A DNA stretch of 60,000 nt, taken from the NCBI RefSeq assembly GCF_037975245.1, contig NC_092580.1, positions 21,254,501 through 21,314,500 on the forward strand, given 5' to 3'. Positions 34,916 through 49,095 of this stretch are shown here, piece by piece; the stretch's first letter is position 1; each line of letters begins with the position of its first letter. Both the position numbers and the translations under genes were made by a program. The DNA comes from Apostichopus japonicus. Taxonomy: Eukaryota > Echinodermata > Holothuroidea > Aspidochirotida > Stichopodidae. The notes under the pieces were generated by a model, which was not told the DNA's origin, ran no database searches, and worked only from the letters and a program-made list of their open reading frames with translations.

Positions 34916-35245
34916 TGCTGTAGGTCTGAGTTCATTTCAGGTCACGAAGGGTCCAAACTTGAAATCCCTGTCAACATGTTATCTCCAGATGGGAACATTT
35001 ATTTGCTATCATAATTTACATGTGGCTTCCCTATAATGAGTACAAGAAGAAGATTGTTTTAGGTGGAGGTCAAAGGTCATTTGGGGTCAGCAGAGTGTAA
35101 AATGTGAAAATCTAAAAAATCTCCAAAACCTAAACAACAAAGGAGCTCTTATATGCATGGTATGATCGCCTTATGTAGTGTAAAGATTTTACACAATTTG
35201 GTGTAGGTCAAAGGTCATCAGAGGTCAAATCCTAAAAACATTCTA
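34916..35245. repeat. diverged tandem repeat carrying DR1-type half-sites
   Basis: Related segments recur at about 140-bp spacing (TTTGCTGTAGGTCTGAG, TTTTAGGTGGAGGTCAAAGG, TTTGGTGTAGGTCAAAGG). Two contain a perfect AGGTCAAAGGTCA (35067-35079 and 35205-35217). This is the DR1 binding sequence of HNF4/RXR-type nuclear receptors. A further AGGTCA lies at 35222-35227. Whether it has any regulatory role is unknown. Confidence 0.6.
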
Positions 35246-37825
<2,580 letters not shown>

Positions 37826-37830
37826 ACAGA

Positions 37831-37948
37831 GATATTTCCTGCAGTGAGGAAATATTTCCTGCAGAGAGGAAATATTTCCTGCAGTGAGGATATTTCCTGC
37901 AGTGAGGAAATATTTCCATGCAGTGAGGAAATATTTCCATGCAGTGAG
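37831..37948. repeat. short tandem array of a ~20-bp palindromic unit
   Basis: About six units of GAGGAAATATTTCCTGCAGT type. Four contain the perfect 12-bp palindrome GGAAATATTTCC (37848, 37868, 37906, 37927); another is shortened to GGATATTTCC. The last two units have an extra base (TTTCCATGCAGTGAG). Confidence 0.85.
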
Positions 37949-39064
37949 TTTAAGGTTTGGGTTCTTGTTTTACCAGGTCCCTTTATGAGGAAAATTTCGT
38001 TCCTGACACTTTTCTTACTTAACTAAATTGAGCAAATGATACACTTGTCTAGAATGTAAATATTGAGCGGATGACGTTCACATCTCGTGCAATTTAGCCG
38101 GTTTGGTAATGGCGACGGAATTAGAGTAGGGATTAGAGTACACAGTAATTTTTGTAGGCGAATTGAAATGCAAATCTTTAAGAGTTCATTATCTGAAAAT
38201 GCAAAAAGGAAAAAAAAAAAAAAAAAGAAAGAGAAAATATACGGTTCCAAACAGTCTTTATAACGATTTCAAGTAGACAGTATTTGACGAAATAATTTAT
38301 AACTATTTGCAGCAAGGTCGGAAGTCAGTAGAATGCATACATGCTGAGATATGCGGAAAGAAAGAATAGTCTCAACAGTGTAAGCGTAGGACGTATTTTG
38401 GAAACTGTATAGTTGCGGCTAATGTACACAAAGAGGAGGGCTATATGTGGTATGGGTTCATGGAAGTTATTTGGGGGTTAAGTGAAGTTTTTTGGGGGGT
38501 TGGGGGGGGGGCAGAGGGAAGAACTTCCTCTACTGACCGCATCCTAAATTGCTGAGCTGCAACTTATTACTGAATGGGAAGTTTTTCTCTCCCGCTATTT
38601 GAAGTCTATTGTAGCTAGCGCAATAATTTTCTTTACAATAGGCTAATTGTTACGACTTTTTGAGTGCGGTTTTGACGGTTGTTGACGGTTTGACGTTATG
38701 TGTCTTTATTCGGCAAAATGTGGCTGCCAGAAATTGGGCATAGGCTTGGTGAAATCCGAGAACTGAAAAGAAAATGGAAAAAAATCGTCACTTAAAATGT
38801 CAAACATATCGACCTATAATTCAAAAACAAATACGCAAAATGTAGTCGTTCGGGCCAAGTAAAGAAGTCTGGGAGTTGTGTGCAGTTATATATCGAATAG
38901 AATTCCGAACTTGTTTCTTTTAGACGCTAAAAGGAAATGTATACGTATTATGAATATTAAATACAGTATTACATAGAAGGGCCTAGTCCTATGTGCTTTG
39001 TATCATATCGCAATACCTCAGGCCACAGTGGCATTAGTCTGAGGAGTTGAACTTCTTGTAATCA
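37949..39064. other. 5' flank of SUV39H1
   Basis: No exon recognised. Contains an A-run at 38209-38226 and G-rich DNA at 38490-38512. Confidence 0.4.
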
Positions 39065-39065
39065 A

Positions 39066-39070
39066 CCAAT
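39066..39070 (+). promoter_or_regulatory. CCAAT box upstream of SUV39H1
   Basis: CCAAT at 39066-39070, in AACCAATCACA context, 49 bp before the start codon. No TATA box is evident. If used, transcription would start within a short interval before the ATG, giving a short 5' leader. Confidence 0.4.
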
Positions 39071-39118
39071 CACAAATCTAGTTGAGATATGCGAGGCAAA
39101 CTTGAGCAATGAGGCAAA

Positions 39119-39137
39119 ATGGCCGACAAAGCTACGG
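39119..39137 (+). CDS. SUV39H1 exon 1
   Basis: MADKAT plus one base, donor G/GTAAGT in phase 1. A short first exon encoding an N-terminal start, like the MAENL start of the human protein. Confidence 0.8.
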
Positions 39138-42100
39138 GTAAGTGCTCAAAAATTCACTACAAACAGACTGCAATCGGCTAGTCCATTTGAATCTAATGCA
39201 TTCAGTTTTAACCTCGTGTAATTTTGAAAGGTGAGGTGGTTCATTTATTTATCTGTAATGTAGATTTATGAAAGAAAGTGGGAAGAACGAGAACGTGTCT
39301 GGCTAGCCTAACGTTAGGCTCATTCATGTATGTCTAACGTAGGCATAGCCTAGGTTGATTTCATGTAAACAGCGCACTCAGTACAATATGGCAGTATTAT
39401 TGTTAAAGTGCTTAGTGGAGTGTTACCGTTAGGCTGTAGTACTAGTATTACTAGTGTAGTACTGCACTGTGGTAAAGTAAATGTTCCAGTTAATCCGCAA
39501 ATGTGGTGAACTGTGCTGCATTATTATATGGTTTGAATCTTCGTTAAAGAGTATGCAAGGTGCGATTTATATTAGCTCTAATTACTTCACTGTGAGAATT
39601 GCCTAGCCTTGGCCTAATTAACGTTATTTTTAATAGGCTAGGCCATCAGGCTTCAGTAATTTTTGACAGATTCTTGACTCACCATACTGCATCGGCTAAG
39701 CCCTAACATGCCTAACAATTTGAGGCCCAATAAAACCCTTGATATTATTATGAGGAAACTAAGGATATACCACTTAAAGACTGAACAAATATCTTCAACT
39801 TCTCTCAGAAATGAAACACTTCCTGCAACAAGGCATTCTACAGTAGTTGTAATGCCATGAACCTTGGGAATGGGAATGAATTTTTTAGATTTGCATCCAT
39901 TTTTTTTCTTCAAATAGCATTCTTGCCAAGAGCCCTTTTACCCATCAATTTTGGTTCCTTGCTGAAGGCAAAGGAATATGCAATGGTGGTGGCATGTGTA
40001 TATTTGTCACCTTGCACTTTTAAATGTGATAACTCACCAAGCAAAGATTGCATGAAGTTCAAACTTAGTATGTAAATTCCCTTTACAAAGTTCTTGGCTG
40101 CTTTTGTTAGTGAGAGATTTGAAAGGTCAGTATGAAAACCTTATAAATAAGCTTACTGAACATATTATGTACAATATAATGGTGAATGTCACAGTTGGCA
40201 TAATATACTCTTTTACTGCTGTTTGATGATTTGGAACTTGCATTTGTGTCGTGGACTTTAAAACAGAGTTATGGTTGCTAGAGTAGGATGTCTGACTTTG
40301 CTGGATGGTAGCAATTTCTGAAATATGTCTTTTGAATTTCAGTTAAGTTTTGTCCAATATATATCCTAGTACAGAAGTACTATACTTACTAGTAAGTTGT
40401 AACAGAGGGTAATAGTAAGAGAACATACAAACTGGGCTGGGAATTTATTTTTTGTGGAGGAAGCCAATGATGGAATTTATGAGCATGATTTACAGCTTAT
40501 AGCTACCGTTGCCAAAGTGTTCATGCTCCCTTACAACAGTTTCCTGAATATTGTCTGGTATGGAGACCTTTGCTGGATTAAATAAATACATGGACTCTCA
40601 ACTTTCAAAACTCAAATTAAGCAGATATTTAAGTTTGGGTAAAGGCATGTTAAACAAGTTTTCAATCAAATTAATTAATACATATCAAGTTCCCCATATA
40701 TACACTTTCCTGGAATTGAAAAAGACAGCTTTCCCAAATTAATAGTGCACTCATAAAGTTTGGAAGATGATTGTGGCTTAGATGTCATGTCCGGGAGATT
40801 TCATTTTTGTCAATGAGCGATATAATAGTGCGACAGCGAACTTGGGGGTTTGATCTGTTAGTTTTCCTTCACTTTCTCACTTTATATAATTTTCAAGGTG
40901 AAAGTACTGTACTGGTAAATATTGTTACTGACATAAATGCCAGTATGGGATAGGGTTGAAAAGATTCATGATTTCAGCAATACCTATTGCCAATACCATT
41001 GCCATTGGCTCTGTGATGTAATTTTAGACTTGCTCCAGTCTCTTGCTTGATATATTGAAACAATGAAACCCAAAGGGTACAAAATTGTCTTTGGGGGGGG
41101 GGGGGGGAGGGGTTGCAATTTGTTTTAATGTACATTTTATTGTTTAAGTTAAATTGAATGGGATTACTTGTTTGGCTACCAGCTGTTTATTTTCAAGGTG
41201 ACAATTGTTTTATCCAAGGTTTTCTTTCTTGTGACTGCAGACAAGTTATCTTTGATATGTACACATGTTTCTTTCGCAGATCCTAAGAAAGAACCAGAGA
41301 TCTTTGAGGTAGATACCATCCTAAAACATGCCCAAGACTGTGAGGTATAGTATGCTATTTCAGTAGTGTTTACTTGGTAAACTCATTCAGTTTGAGACTG
41401 CCAAGTAACATCTTAAAGAGAATGTATGCCCTGTATTTTCTATTAAATAGCGTCTTCTTTGATGAAGCACGTGTGACATTGTGTAACATTCTCAACTTTT
41501 CATACAGTTACCAAAATGCCCAACATAGTTTTACAGCACTTACAGTACAATTACTATGTATGTAAGACTTACGACATTAGAAAACAAGGGAAAGAATGAC
41601 ATATATATGATATTAAAATTGTTGCACAAATTTGAAATCGTTTTCTGTTAGCAGTTTCATTATCTGTATAAACACTTTTATCTATTATTGACGGCATTTG
41701 GAACTCCTAACGCAACTTTTACAAGGCGTTTCCTGTCAGACAAGCTTCAGAAAGCGACAAAGTGGCAAAACATGAACAATATATCTAATTACTAGTTGCA
41801 AGACCTGTTTATTCTTAGCCAAGACTTGACTTCCCGCCATTCTTAGTAAACGGGAAAGAAAACAAGGAAATGGAGATACAGACCGTTCCATCTGGAACTG
41901 TGAAAACATAAAATAGTCTTGGTTTACATATTCAAGTTCAAATCGTTAATATGTCTAATTACTGTACATCGTTAGTAAAAACTGTGAACTTAAAAAAACA
42001 ATTGGCTTCCCAAGTTTGCAAATCAGATGTGTTTCTTTCTGCATCAGGCTGCCAGCGCGGTTACTACACACGTATCTGAGTCAGTGTTACATACGCAGTA

Positions 42101-45100
42101 CGCAGATTGTGTGATTTTAGATGTACAATTAAGGGACATGAATGCGTGACATTCAGAGAAAGTAAAATCCACTAATCAGCAGTGAAAGGATTTCTCATTA
42201 CATGTCATGGACAAAAGTTAGCTTAGTCCTGGTTACATTTTGTGCAATTTGGAAATCCCCCATCTTTATCTCCTTTAAAATAGGTCCATAAATGTAGAGG
42301 TAGTTTTCAGTAGTCTTTCAACAGATATATGATTAACTTCTCGATTTTGAGTTTCCAGCCAATTGATCTCAAATCGATTGGCCAGGTCAATTTATGTTAC
42401 AGCATTTTTAACCTGTGGACCATTTCACCCTTTCTCTATCTATTGGATTTGTTGAATGGTATTTGTAATATATGGATCCTTTCCATTGGTTGTGAAAAGT
42501 ATTGATAAAAAAGGTGACCGTCTTTACAGCACTGAGTAAGTTTGAAACGAGAGGGCCTAGCTCAGTCATCAATCAAAGATTTCTTCAGGAAGAATATCTG
42601 TCATGTGTCACATCTAAGGTTATGTTGCATAACTCCCACCTGGTGCCCTTACTATAACGATTTCACTTCCACAGGGCGGCGATTGGTACTACGTCAAGTG
42701 GCTGGGTTATTCTTCGGATCAGAACACTTGGGAACCGTCGGAGCATTTGAGTGGCTGTTCGAACCTCCTGAAGAAATTCCATCGGCAGCTGAAGCGAGCG
42801 CAGCAGACGCATCTGAGTCGAAAGCGGAAACTGTCCGACGACGGACTGGTACTCGGACCGAAGAAACCCAAGTTACAAAAGCAACCCATGTCGCCAGTCT
42901 CGACGGAAGCGTTGCAAGCCATGGTTAGGGAAGAATTAAAGAACTGGACCATTAGTTTAAATTGTATCTGTACCGATACGGCACCGATAGTAGTTGAAAA
43001 TGATGTTGACTTTGAGGGACCTCCCACTGACTTTACATACATCAATGACTATATATCTGGGAGGGGAGTAACCATTCCAAATGATCCTCTGGTCGGTTGT
43101 GAGTGTACTAAATGTTCCGAGGATGAGCCAGAATGCTGTCCTCAAAACAGCGGCGTCAAATTTGCCTACAACAGGCTGAAGCATATTCGTGTCAAACCGG
43201 GAACCCCAATCTACGAATGCAACAAGTATTGTAAATGTGGAGAAGATTGTCCAAACAGGTAAAATGACCGTTTGCGATGTCAGTCTTTTTATTTAATTAG
43301 CAGATTCCAGCACTATTTGTACGTTCTCTTTAGGATGACATATCACGGCAGTAATGCCACAAGTTTAATTTGCTAATATACTGTAGGTTTTGCAGGTCAT
43401 AGTGGAGGTGTTAATACACAGGGAAGTTTATATTAGTTTACAATTCATTTGATTAGAGTTTGTTGATTTAGAACAAAGACAGGCTTTTGGTTTTCCAATC
43501 AAAAATTTTATAGTTGGAACATGCTTTATTTAATCTTGCAAAGGGAATTTAAGCTGTTTATCCTTTAAAGGTATTTTAGTGATCTTTGTGTAAGAATTGG
43601 TCAATTTGCTACCTTTTTGCTAGAGTAAATAGCTTATGTGTATATTATGTTTTTATATGAAGTGCTCCTCGAGTGTCCAGTGTAGTTGTGATGTTTATGT
43701 TAAAGCAAATTTGCTGTCATAGTTGAATGTAGTATATTATGAGATCCAGAGTGAGTAAGTTTTCTGGTTGAAAGGAGCACAAATTGGTCATTATTCACTA
43801 TTTATTGCAACATCATCCTTATCAGTAATGGCAAAATTTTGTCCTCTGCCCCTCTAGGGTGGTGCAGTTAGGAAGGAAATACCCAATGTCCATTTTTCGA
43901 ACAGCGAACAACCGAGGTTGGGGTGTGAAGACCTTGGTTGATATCAGGAGGAGCACATTTGTCATGGAATATGTTGGAGAGGTAAGATGTTTTCTTAAGT
44001 CTTCTCTTAAGTGTTTTCTTAAGTGCTATGAATGAAGTATGACATGTATTGTAATGAAAAGGTAATTTAATTGGTAAAGACCCCTGAGCTTGGTTACATT
44101 ATTTGTGGGGTGTCCTTGGTACAATGAATCAGGAAGGAATTTTCTGTGTAACATCTCTTGATACAAAGAAACACAACAGAATCGTCATTATAGATTAGCT
44201 GTCCCGTAACAAAATTGCTGACATATTTAAAAACAATAACAGAGACACTTAAATGTCACAAAGCATTTCTTAAATTCATATAAACCTAAATCAGCGTTCG
44301 AGCCAAATAAAGATTGGAAGTTTCATCATGTACAGTCTTTACAGTACTGTAGGTTTACAAAATCTTTGTTTCACTTTTCAAGAGATTTGTATTTGGTGCA
44401 TCAGAGATGCCAACCAGTACGATTTTATCGTATTTAGTACTATAAAACAAGTGTATTTACGATATTGCCTCTTGAAATACGATTTTTCATCTTTCAAAAA
44501 AAAGAAGGAAGCGGAATCGCATAGAAACATGTACAAGTAACCCTCCCAAACCCTGACAAACACGTTGAACACCGAGCCTACATGGGCGGGAAATACGCGG
44601 AATCCGCAGCTTTACAATTTTCTCATTAAATGTTAATGAAAAAGCAAACATTTTACTTGCCCGTTCTTATCAGTAAAACATTTTTCTGACATTTAACAGG
44701 ACCGGGGCCAACGGGCCAGTGGTAGTGTCCAGTTTCGTGAAAATCTGATTTTTCTCTCCAAAATTTGATTTTTTTTTAGGATATTAAGTATGTTTTTTTG
44801 TGTCAAGAGGTTGGCATCTCTGGTGCATGGTGGACTGGTTTGATTAAAAATGAGCAATAGGGTTAATGTAATCAAGGAATGCGATTGTGTTACACTAATG
44901 TAGCTAGACTTAATCAATTAGCCCATTTTCTTTCATGTCTGGCACCTTTGTTAAAAAAACAAAGGAAATGAATGTTAAAAAAAACATAGGAAATGAATAT
45001 TGATTTTAGAAGGGTCAAGGGTCAACCAAGAGAGGTTGTGATTAAAGAAAATCCTTTAGAAAAAGTCTCATCCTATAAATATCTTGGTGTTGTTATTGAT

Positions 45101-48100
45101 GATCAACTGGCGTGGCATAAGCATATTGATTATTTAGTAAAGAGAGTAAACCCTAGACTATACTGTCTCCGTAGATTGAGTAAATTTGACATTGACATTC
45201 GTATCCTCACTATATTTTATAACTCAGTCATTTGTAGCGTGTTTAAATATTGTATGACATGCTGGGGTGGTAATGTGACTGCTTATGATAAGAGTCGCAT
45301 TGATTCTGTTATCAGACAGGCTAACCGTATTCTGGGTGGGGATCAGCTCACAATGGAGTGTATGTATCATAATGTTATAGAGTCTAAGCTCGACGCCATC
45401 CTTGCCGACGAGAATCACCCATTGTTTCCTAATCTCAACAGTGTAATTATATCTCGCAGTGGGCGGATGAGGCTTCCGAGTGCAATAACAAATCGACACA
45501 AATCTTCCTTTATCCCTCAGTGCATTAAGCTCTTTAATTTTCGTTTCAATCGTTAGTTGCCTGCTTTTCCTTCCGTTCTTGCCATCCATACGGGTGTTAC
45601 ATTTGTTTTTCATCACGCCTTTATTCTTTTATACTTTAATTCTCTGATACTCTTATGTTTGCCATTCTTATGTCTTTTTACTCTTTGTCATCTTGTATTT
45701 GTCTTATTTGTACATATCTATTCGGGTGTTACATTTGTTTTATCATCACGCCTTTAAACTTTTATACTTTAATTCTCTGATACTCTCATGTTTGTCATTC
45801 TTATATCTTCTTACTCTTTATCATCTTGTATTTGTCGTAGATGTACATATGCGAGCTTGTATTTTCCCTTCTGGGATGAAATAAAGTTTTACTTACTTAC
45901 TTACTTACTTTGCAAGCTTAGATTCTAAATGCTCAACCAGTATAACAGATTGATGTGTTGCATTAGAGTTCCAAATACTTCCCTCCCAGTCTCTGGGTTG
46001 TATGGAATGCAACTGGGGAGAATGATCACTAGTTACACAGTATGTAAGGTATATACTGTGGCTTCTGACCGGTGCCTCGCAGCAAAGAAATGACTATATG
46101 AGTAATCCCCACCAACTGATGGCTAGATAGCTCAATTGGTAGAGCCCCTGGGGTCTGTGAACCAGAGGTCGATGGTTGGCTATCCCCTTCTAGCCGTAAA
46201 TTTCTCTTGCTCTCTTTCAAGGTCATTACTAATGAGGAAGCCGAGAGGCGGGGCAAGGAATATGATGCCAATGGTCGGACTTACCTCTTTGACTTAGATT
46301 ACAATGATGATGACTGTCCTTTCACAGTCGATGCTGGAAAGTCAGGAAATATATCTCACTTTGTCAACCATTCCGTAAGTCAATTTTCCAAAGATTCAAG
46401 TCAGGATTTCCTGGACAAATGGTAGTTGCATTGTTTGAATGTATAAAATCAAAAATGTGTAATAACATTAATGATCAGGGCTTCACTGAGGATCTGACTT
46501 CATCATCAATTTAGAGGAGCTGGAGCATTCCAGAGATTTTTAGATTATTTTTAAATGTGAATATTTTGAACATGGGAATAGCTATAGAGACATTACTCTT
46601 TCTCAAGTGTTTCTATTTTCTTGGACTAATGGCAAATCAAGACTAAAATGCTGCCTACATTTATCCTTTAATTTGTAAGTTGTTACTGTTAACCCTATTA
46701 AGGTAATCAAACAAAGCATTGACTGTTGTGTGCATGTTATTTTCTCCCTCGGAGGGAGGCTACTCTTATAAACAGGTACATTCAAAATTGATACCAAACT
46801 TGTTACTGGCTAAACAGGTATACTGGTCATACTTGGTACTGGCTATACTTACTGGCTATACTTGGTATACAGGTCAATAAAGTGCTGTTGTTCACTTAAA
46901 TTAAACAATGGGTCAAACTTGTTTCCAAAGACAGGTCCTTTCTAGTTCTGCGAAATTTGACCAAGCTGCAGTCTGCGATCGCATGAACATTACTGTACCG
47001 TGTGTTCATCGTCAGTAGTATATACAAATTTTTTGGGAATTTGAAACTGAAGTCAAAGTTACTGCTTTAAGCACCTTAACATGAGTTTTATTAAGTTCTT
47101 TTATCATATGGCCAAACTCCACCAGGAAGTGGAACCATGAACTACTCAATCACACAGCAGCGAGTTTGTATAGAAGTTCATCCAGCGTATAAGCATGCTT
47201 GTGAGCTTCTTCACACAAACTTGTCACTTTGATTCAGGGAACTGTAAATGGTATAGATCAGGCGCACTAGGACTGATATGAGAGCGGACATAGCTTTATT
47301 GGTCACCGGTGGATGCTAATTTCAATTAACTTGCATTTGTGATGTTTAATCGATAATGTTTTTATTTTTTCTCATTTTATTCCCAGTGTGATCCCAACCT
47401 TGTAGTGTACGGCGTGTGGGTGAACTGCGTAGACCCGAGGTTACCGCGCATTGCTCTCTTTGCTAACAGGGACATCAAAGCTGGAGAGGAGCTGACGTTT
47501 GATTATCAAATGACAGGTAAGTTGTCAGAAGTATTCAACAGGGATGCCAGAATTCTGGCAAAATATTGAAATTTGGTTTCGGCTCCACACGATCTTTCCG
47601 TCCCAGTTGAAACAGTCATGAGCTTTTTCTGCGAATTTCTAACTATTATCCTAACACACTGTAAACATATGCAAATTGGAGCCTATACTGCAAAAACATG
47701 ATATCTCACATAAAGTTCAGATAAGTCCCCACAACTTTCAGGCCCTAGGGGCAAATACTGCTGGCATCTTGTTGAGTTTGCACGGTCTTGCTATTGATGC
47801 AATCAAATAACGTTGAATGGAGAAACTGGATTTGTAATTACGATGCTTAACGCAGTCCTTTATAAACTGAAATCGAATCAAACTGTCTAAACAGTGAAGG
47901 TCGTATTAATTCTTGAATAAGAACCATCGTTAACAGAGACAGGGCACAGGGTGATTACCTTTGAAAGCTTCATGGGTTTGATCTCTGCAAAGAGGCCAAG
48001 ATCATTTAGTACCTATTAGTGCTTAAGAGGTTTAAAGTCTTGAAAATATTTCTGGGTCAACACTTACCCTTCTTACCTATCAAACTTTCTTGACAGACAT

Positions 48101-49095
48101 ACCTAATAATAATAATAACAATTTGCAAACATGAAATGAGGCTGATATAGTTGTTGCCATTAATTGTATACAGAACAATGCAGTCACCTCAGTCAAATCT
48201 TTTGTCCTGGAAGTAGCACGTTTATGAAAGACTACCAAAAACTTTAAGCAATTTTTGCTCTACAAATGTATTTTCCTTAATACTAGCATTTTTTTTAGAT
48301 ATATTTATCTTTTGCTGTTATTACTGTTATGTAGATATTTGACAAACTAGTGTAGCATTCCGCTATAAGAATCCGCACTAATTATACTACTCCAATACTC
48401 CATAGTTATTGATGAATAACCAAGCAAAATCACCCCGAAAGGAAATGAACATTTGCATTGTAACATTTGGCAACTGGAGAACAATACATGTGCTTAATGT
48501 CCCTGCTTCTATCCCAGCAATTCTCATTACACCTTTCCTCTCAATTCATTTTGTGAATCATTCATTAATTAGTATTGTGCTTCTGCACTGAGCAGGACTA
48601 CCCTCATTACAGATAACAATAATAAAAAAATATATATAAAAAAAATAATAAAAAAATTGAGTCACTTGTCAGAAAACCTTAGCTGATGAAATTACATACA
48701 CTGTTATTCCTTTGAAAGCTCTGCCTATGCACAATTTGAACACACTGTATGTAACATGGCAGCTGTTGGATATTGAGCCTTGTTTATATATCATTGTGAA
48801 ATGCACAAAGCTATCTAAAGATGTGTGTTGGCTTACAAGTTTGAAAACTTCACAGAGCTTGTAGCAGACACTGGTTCCTATTTGATTTGTTTTTTCTATA
48901 ATTATTTGTGCTTCATATCTAGCCCCTTGATGTGAGTGTTGAAGAAATCTTGATCAAAGTCATATATCATTCAATTATTACGATCATTGTTATCCTTTTC
49001 CCACAGGTGAAGTTGGTGACTTGAGTCCAGATGTGAAAGTTCAGCACGTGGCCTGCAGGTGTGGAGCTGAAAACTGTAGAGGCTACCTGGTGTAA
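39119..49095 (+). CDS. SUV39H1-type histone H3 lysine-9 methyltransferase (whole gene)
   Basis: Seven exons (39119-39137, 41280-41344, 42675-43258, 43858-43981, 46222-46374, 47387-47516, 49007-49095) join in one frame to a 387-residue protein, close to the 412 of human SUV39H1. Domains in order: chromodomain (about 14-60, cage residues F15, W37, Y40), basic linker with KRK and KKPKLQK nuclear signals (about 76-98), Cys-rich pre-SET (about 169-222), SET (about 224-357; [23 protein letters not shown]) and post-SET (CRCGAENC). It transfers methyl groups from S-adenosylmethionine to histone H3 Lys9, and the chromodomain reads the same mark, maintaining heterochromatin. All catalytic and zinc-binding motifs look intact. 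It is not fused to eIF2-gamma, unlike Su(var)3-9 of many arthropods. The ATG has a good context (AAAATGG). Confidence 0.95.
39138..41279. other. SUV39H1 intron 1
   Basis: No inserted repeat family recognised apart from a G-run at 41093-41107. A short frame at 39653-39913 (minus) lacks support. Confidence 0.5.
41280..41344 (+). CDS. SUV39H1 exon 2, start of chromodomain
   Basis: 65 nt: completes Asp, then [21 protein letters not shown]. Acceptor CTTTCGCAG, donor GAG/GTATAG in phase 0. FEVDTIL is the first strand of the chromodomain. Confidence 0.85.
41345..42674. other. SUV39H1 intron 2
   Basis: No repeat or RNA gene recognised. Confidence 0.5.
42675..43258 (+). CDS. SUV39H1 exon 3, chromodomain core to pre-SET
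   Basis: 584 nt, phase 0 to 2. Begins [20 protein letters not shown] (chromodomain core). It runs through a basic linker to [17 protein letters not shown] and [13 protein letters not shown], the zinc-cluster cysteines of the pre-SET domain. Acceptor TTCCACAG, donor GTAAAA. Confidence 0.95.
43259..43857. other. SUV39H1 intron 3
   Basis: No feature recognised. Confidence 0.5.
43858..43981 (+). CDS. SUV39H1 exon 4, start of SET domain
   Basis: 124 nt: completes Arg, then [48 protein letters not shown] and EYVGE are the S-adenosylmethionine-binding strands. Acceptor CCTCTAG, donor GTAAGA. Confidence 0.95.
44975..45911 (+). mobile_element. 5'-truncated LINE (CR1/L2/Rex1-type), 3' end intact
   Basis: The element contains the last part of a reverse-transcriptase ORF followed by a 3' untranslated region and a (TTAC)n tail at about 45891-45911. 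The exact 5' break is uncertain (44975-44993). It lies in sense orientation in SUV39H1 intron 4. In the 3' untranslated region a ~131-bp unit is tandemly duplicated (45589-45720 and 45721-45848; both start CGGGTGTTACATTTGTTTT). Confidence 0.8.
44993..45556 (+). pseudogene. C-terminal fragment of a non-LTR retrotransposon reverse transcriptase
   Basis: 187 codons without interruption. [20 protein letters not shown], followed by [27 protein letters not shown] and WGG, is the thumb/connection region typical of CR1, L2 and Rex1 elements. The catalytic FADD-type motif lies upstream and is lost by 5' truncation, so this copy cannot move itself. The open frame suggests a fairly recent insertion. Confidence 0.85.
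46121..46195 (+). pseudogene. tRNA-like pseudogene or SINE head
   Basis: 75 nt with a perfect 7-bp acceptor stem (GGCTAGA with TCTAGCC) and a perfect D arm (GCTC AATTGGTA GAGC), i.e. a canonical A-box TAGCTCAATTGG. The anticodon stem is only 4 bp around a 10-nt loop. The T arm is degraded (no GGTTCGAANCC B-box), so it should not act as a tRNA. It ends 26 nt before SUV39H1 exon 5. Confidence 0.6.
46222..46374 (+). CDS. SUV39H1 exon 5, SET domain
   Basis: 153 nt, phase 0-0: [59 protein letters not shown] begins the catalytic NHSC motif, which crosses the next junction. Acceptor TCTTTCAAG, donor GTAAGT. Confidence 0.95.
46375..47386. other. SUV39H1 intron 5
   Basis: No mobile element recognised. 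A short repeat of TACTGGCTATACTTGGTA type lies near 46840-46880. Confidence 0.45.
47387..47516 (+). CDS. SUV39H1 exon 6, catalytic end of SET domain
   Basis: 130 nt: [43 protein letters not shown] plus G. It completes NHSCDPN and carries GEELTFDY with the catalytic Tyr. Acceptor TTCCCAG, donor GTAAGT, phase 1. Confidence 0.95.
47517..49006. other. SUV39H1 intron 6
   Basis: No mobile element recognised. A-rich tract at 48618-48660. Confidence 0.45.
49007..49095 (+). CDS. SUV39H1 exon 7, post-SET and stop
   Basis: Completes Gly, then [28 protein letters not shown] and [11 protein letters not shown] supplies the three post-SET cysteines that join NHSC in binding zinc. Acceptor CCCACAG. Confidence 0.95.

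Larger units (their letters stand above)
43982..46221. other. SUV39H1 intron 4
   Basis: 2.2-kb intron holding a 5'-truncated LINE (about 44990-45911) and a tRNA-like pseudogene (46121-46195), listed separately. Confidence 0.7.

Noticed and set aside
42542-42928. Alternative 128-codon frame overlapping SUV39H1 exon 3
   Set aside because: It is in another frame from the conserved chromodomain/pre-SET sequence and starts inside intron 2.
46121-46195. Functional tRNA gene
   Set aside because: Acceptor and D arms are good, but the anticodon loop is 10 nt and the T arm and B-box are degraded.
39119-49095. Possible eIF2-gamma fusion, as in arthropod Su(var)3-9
   Set aside because: No GTPase motifs in any intron or exon; exon 1 splices straight to the chromodomain exon.
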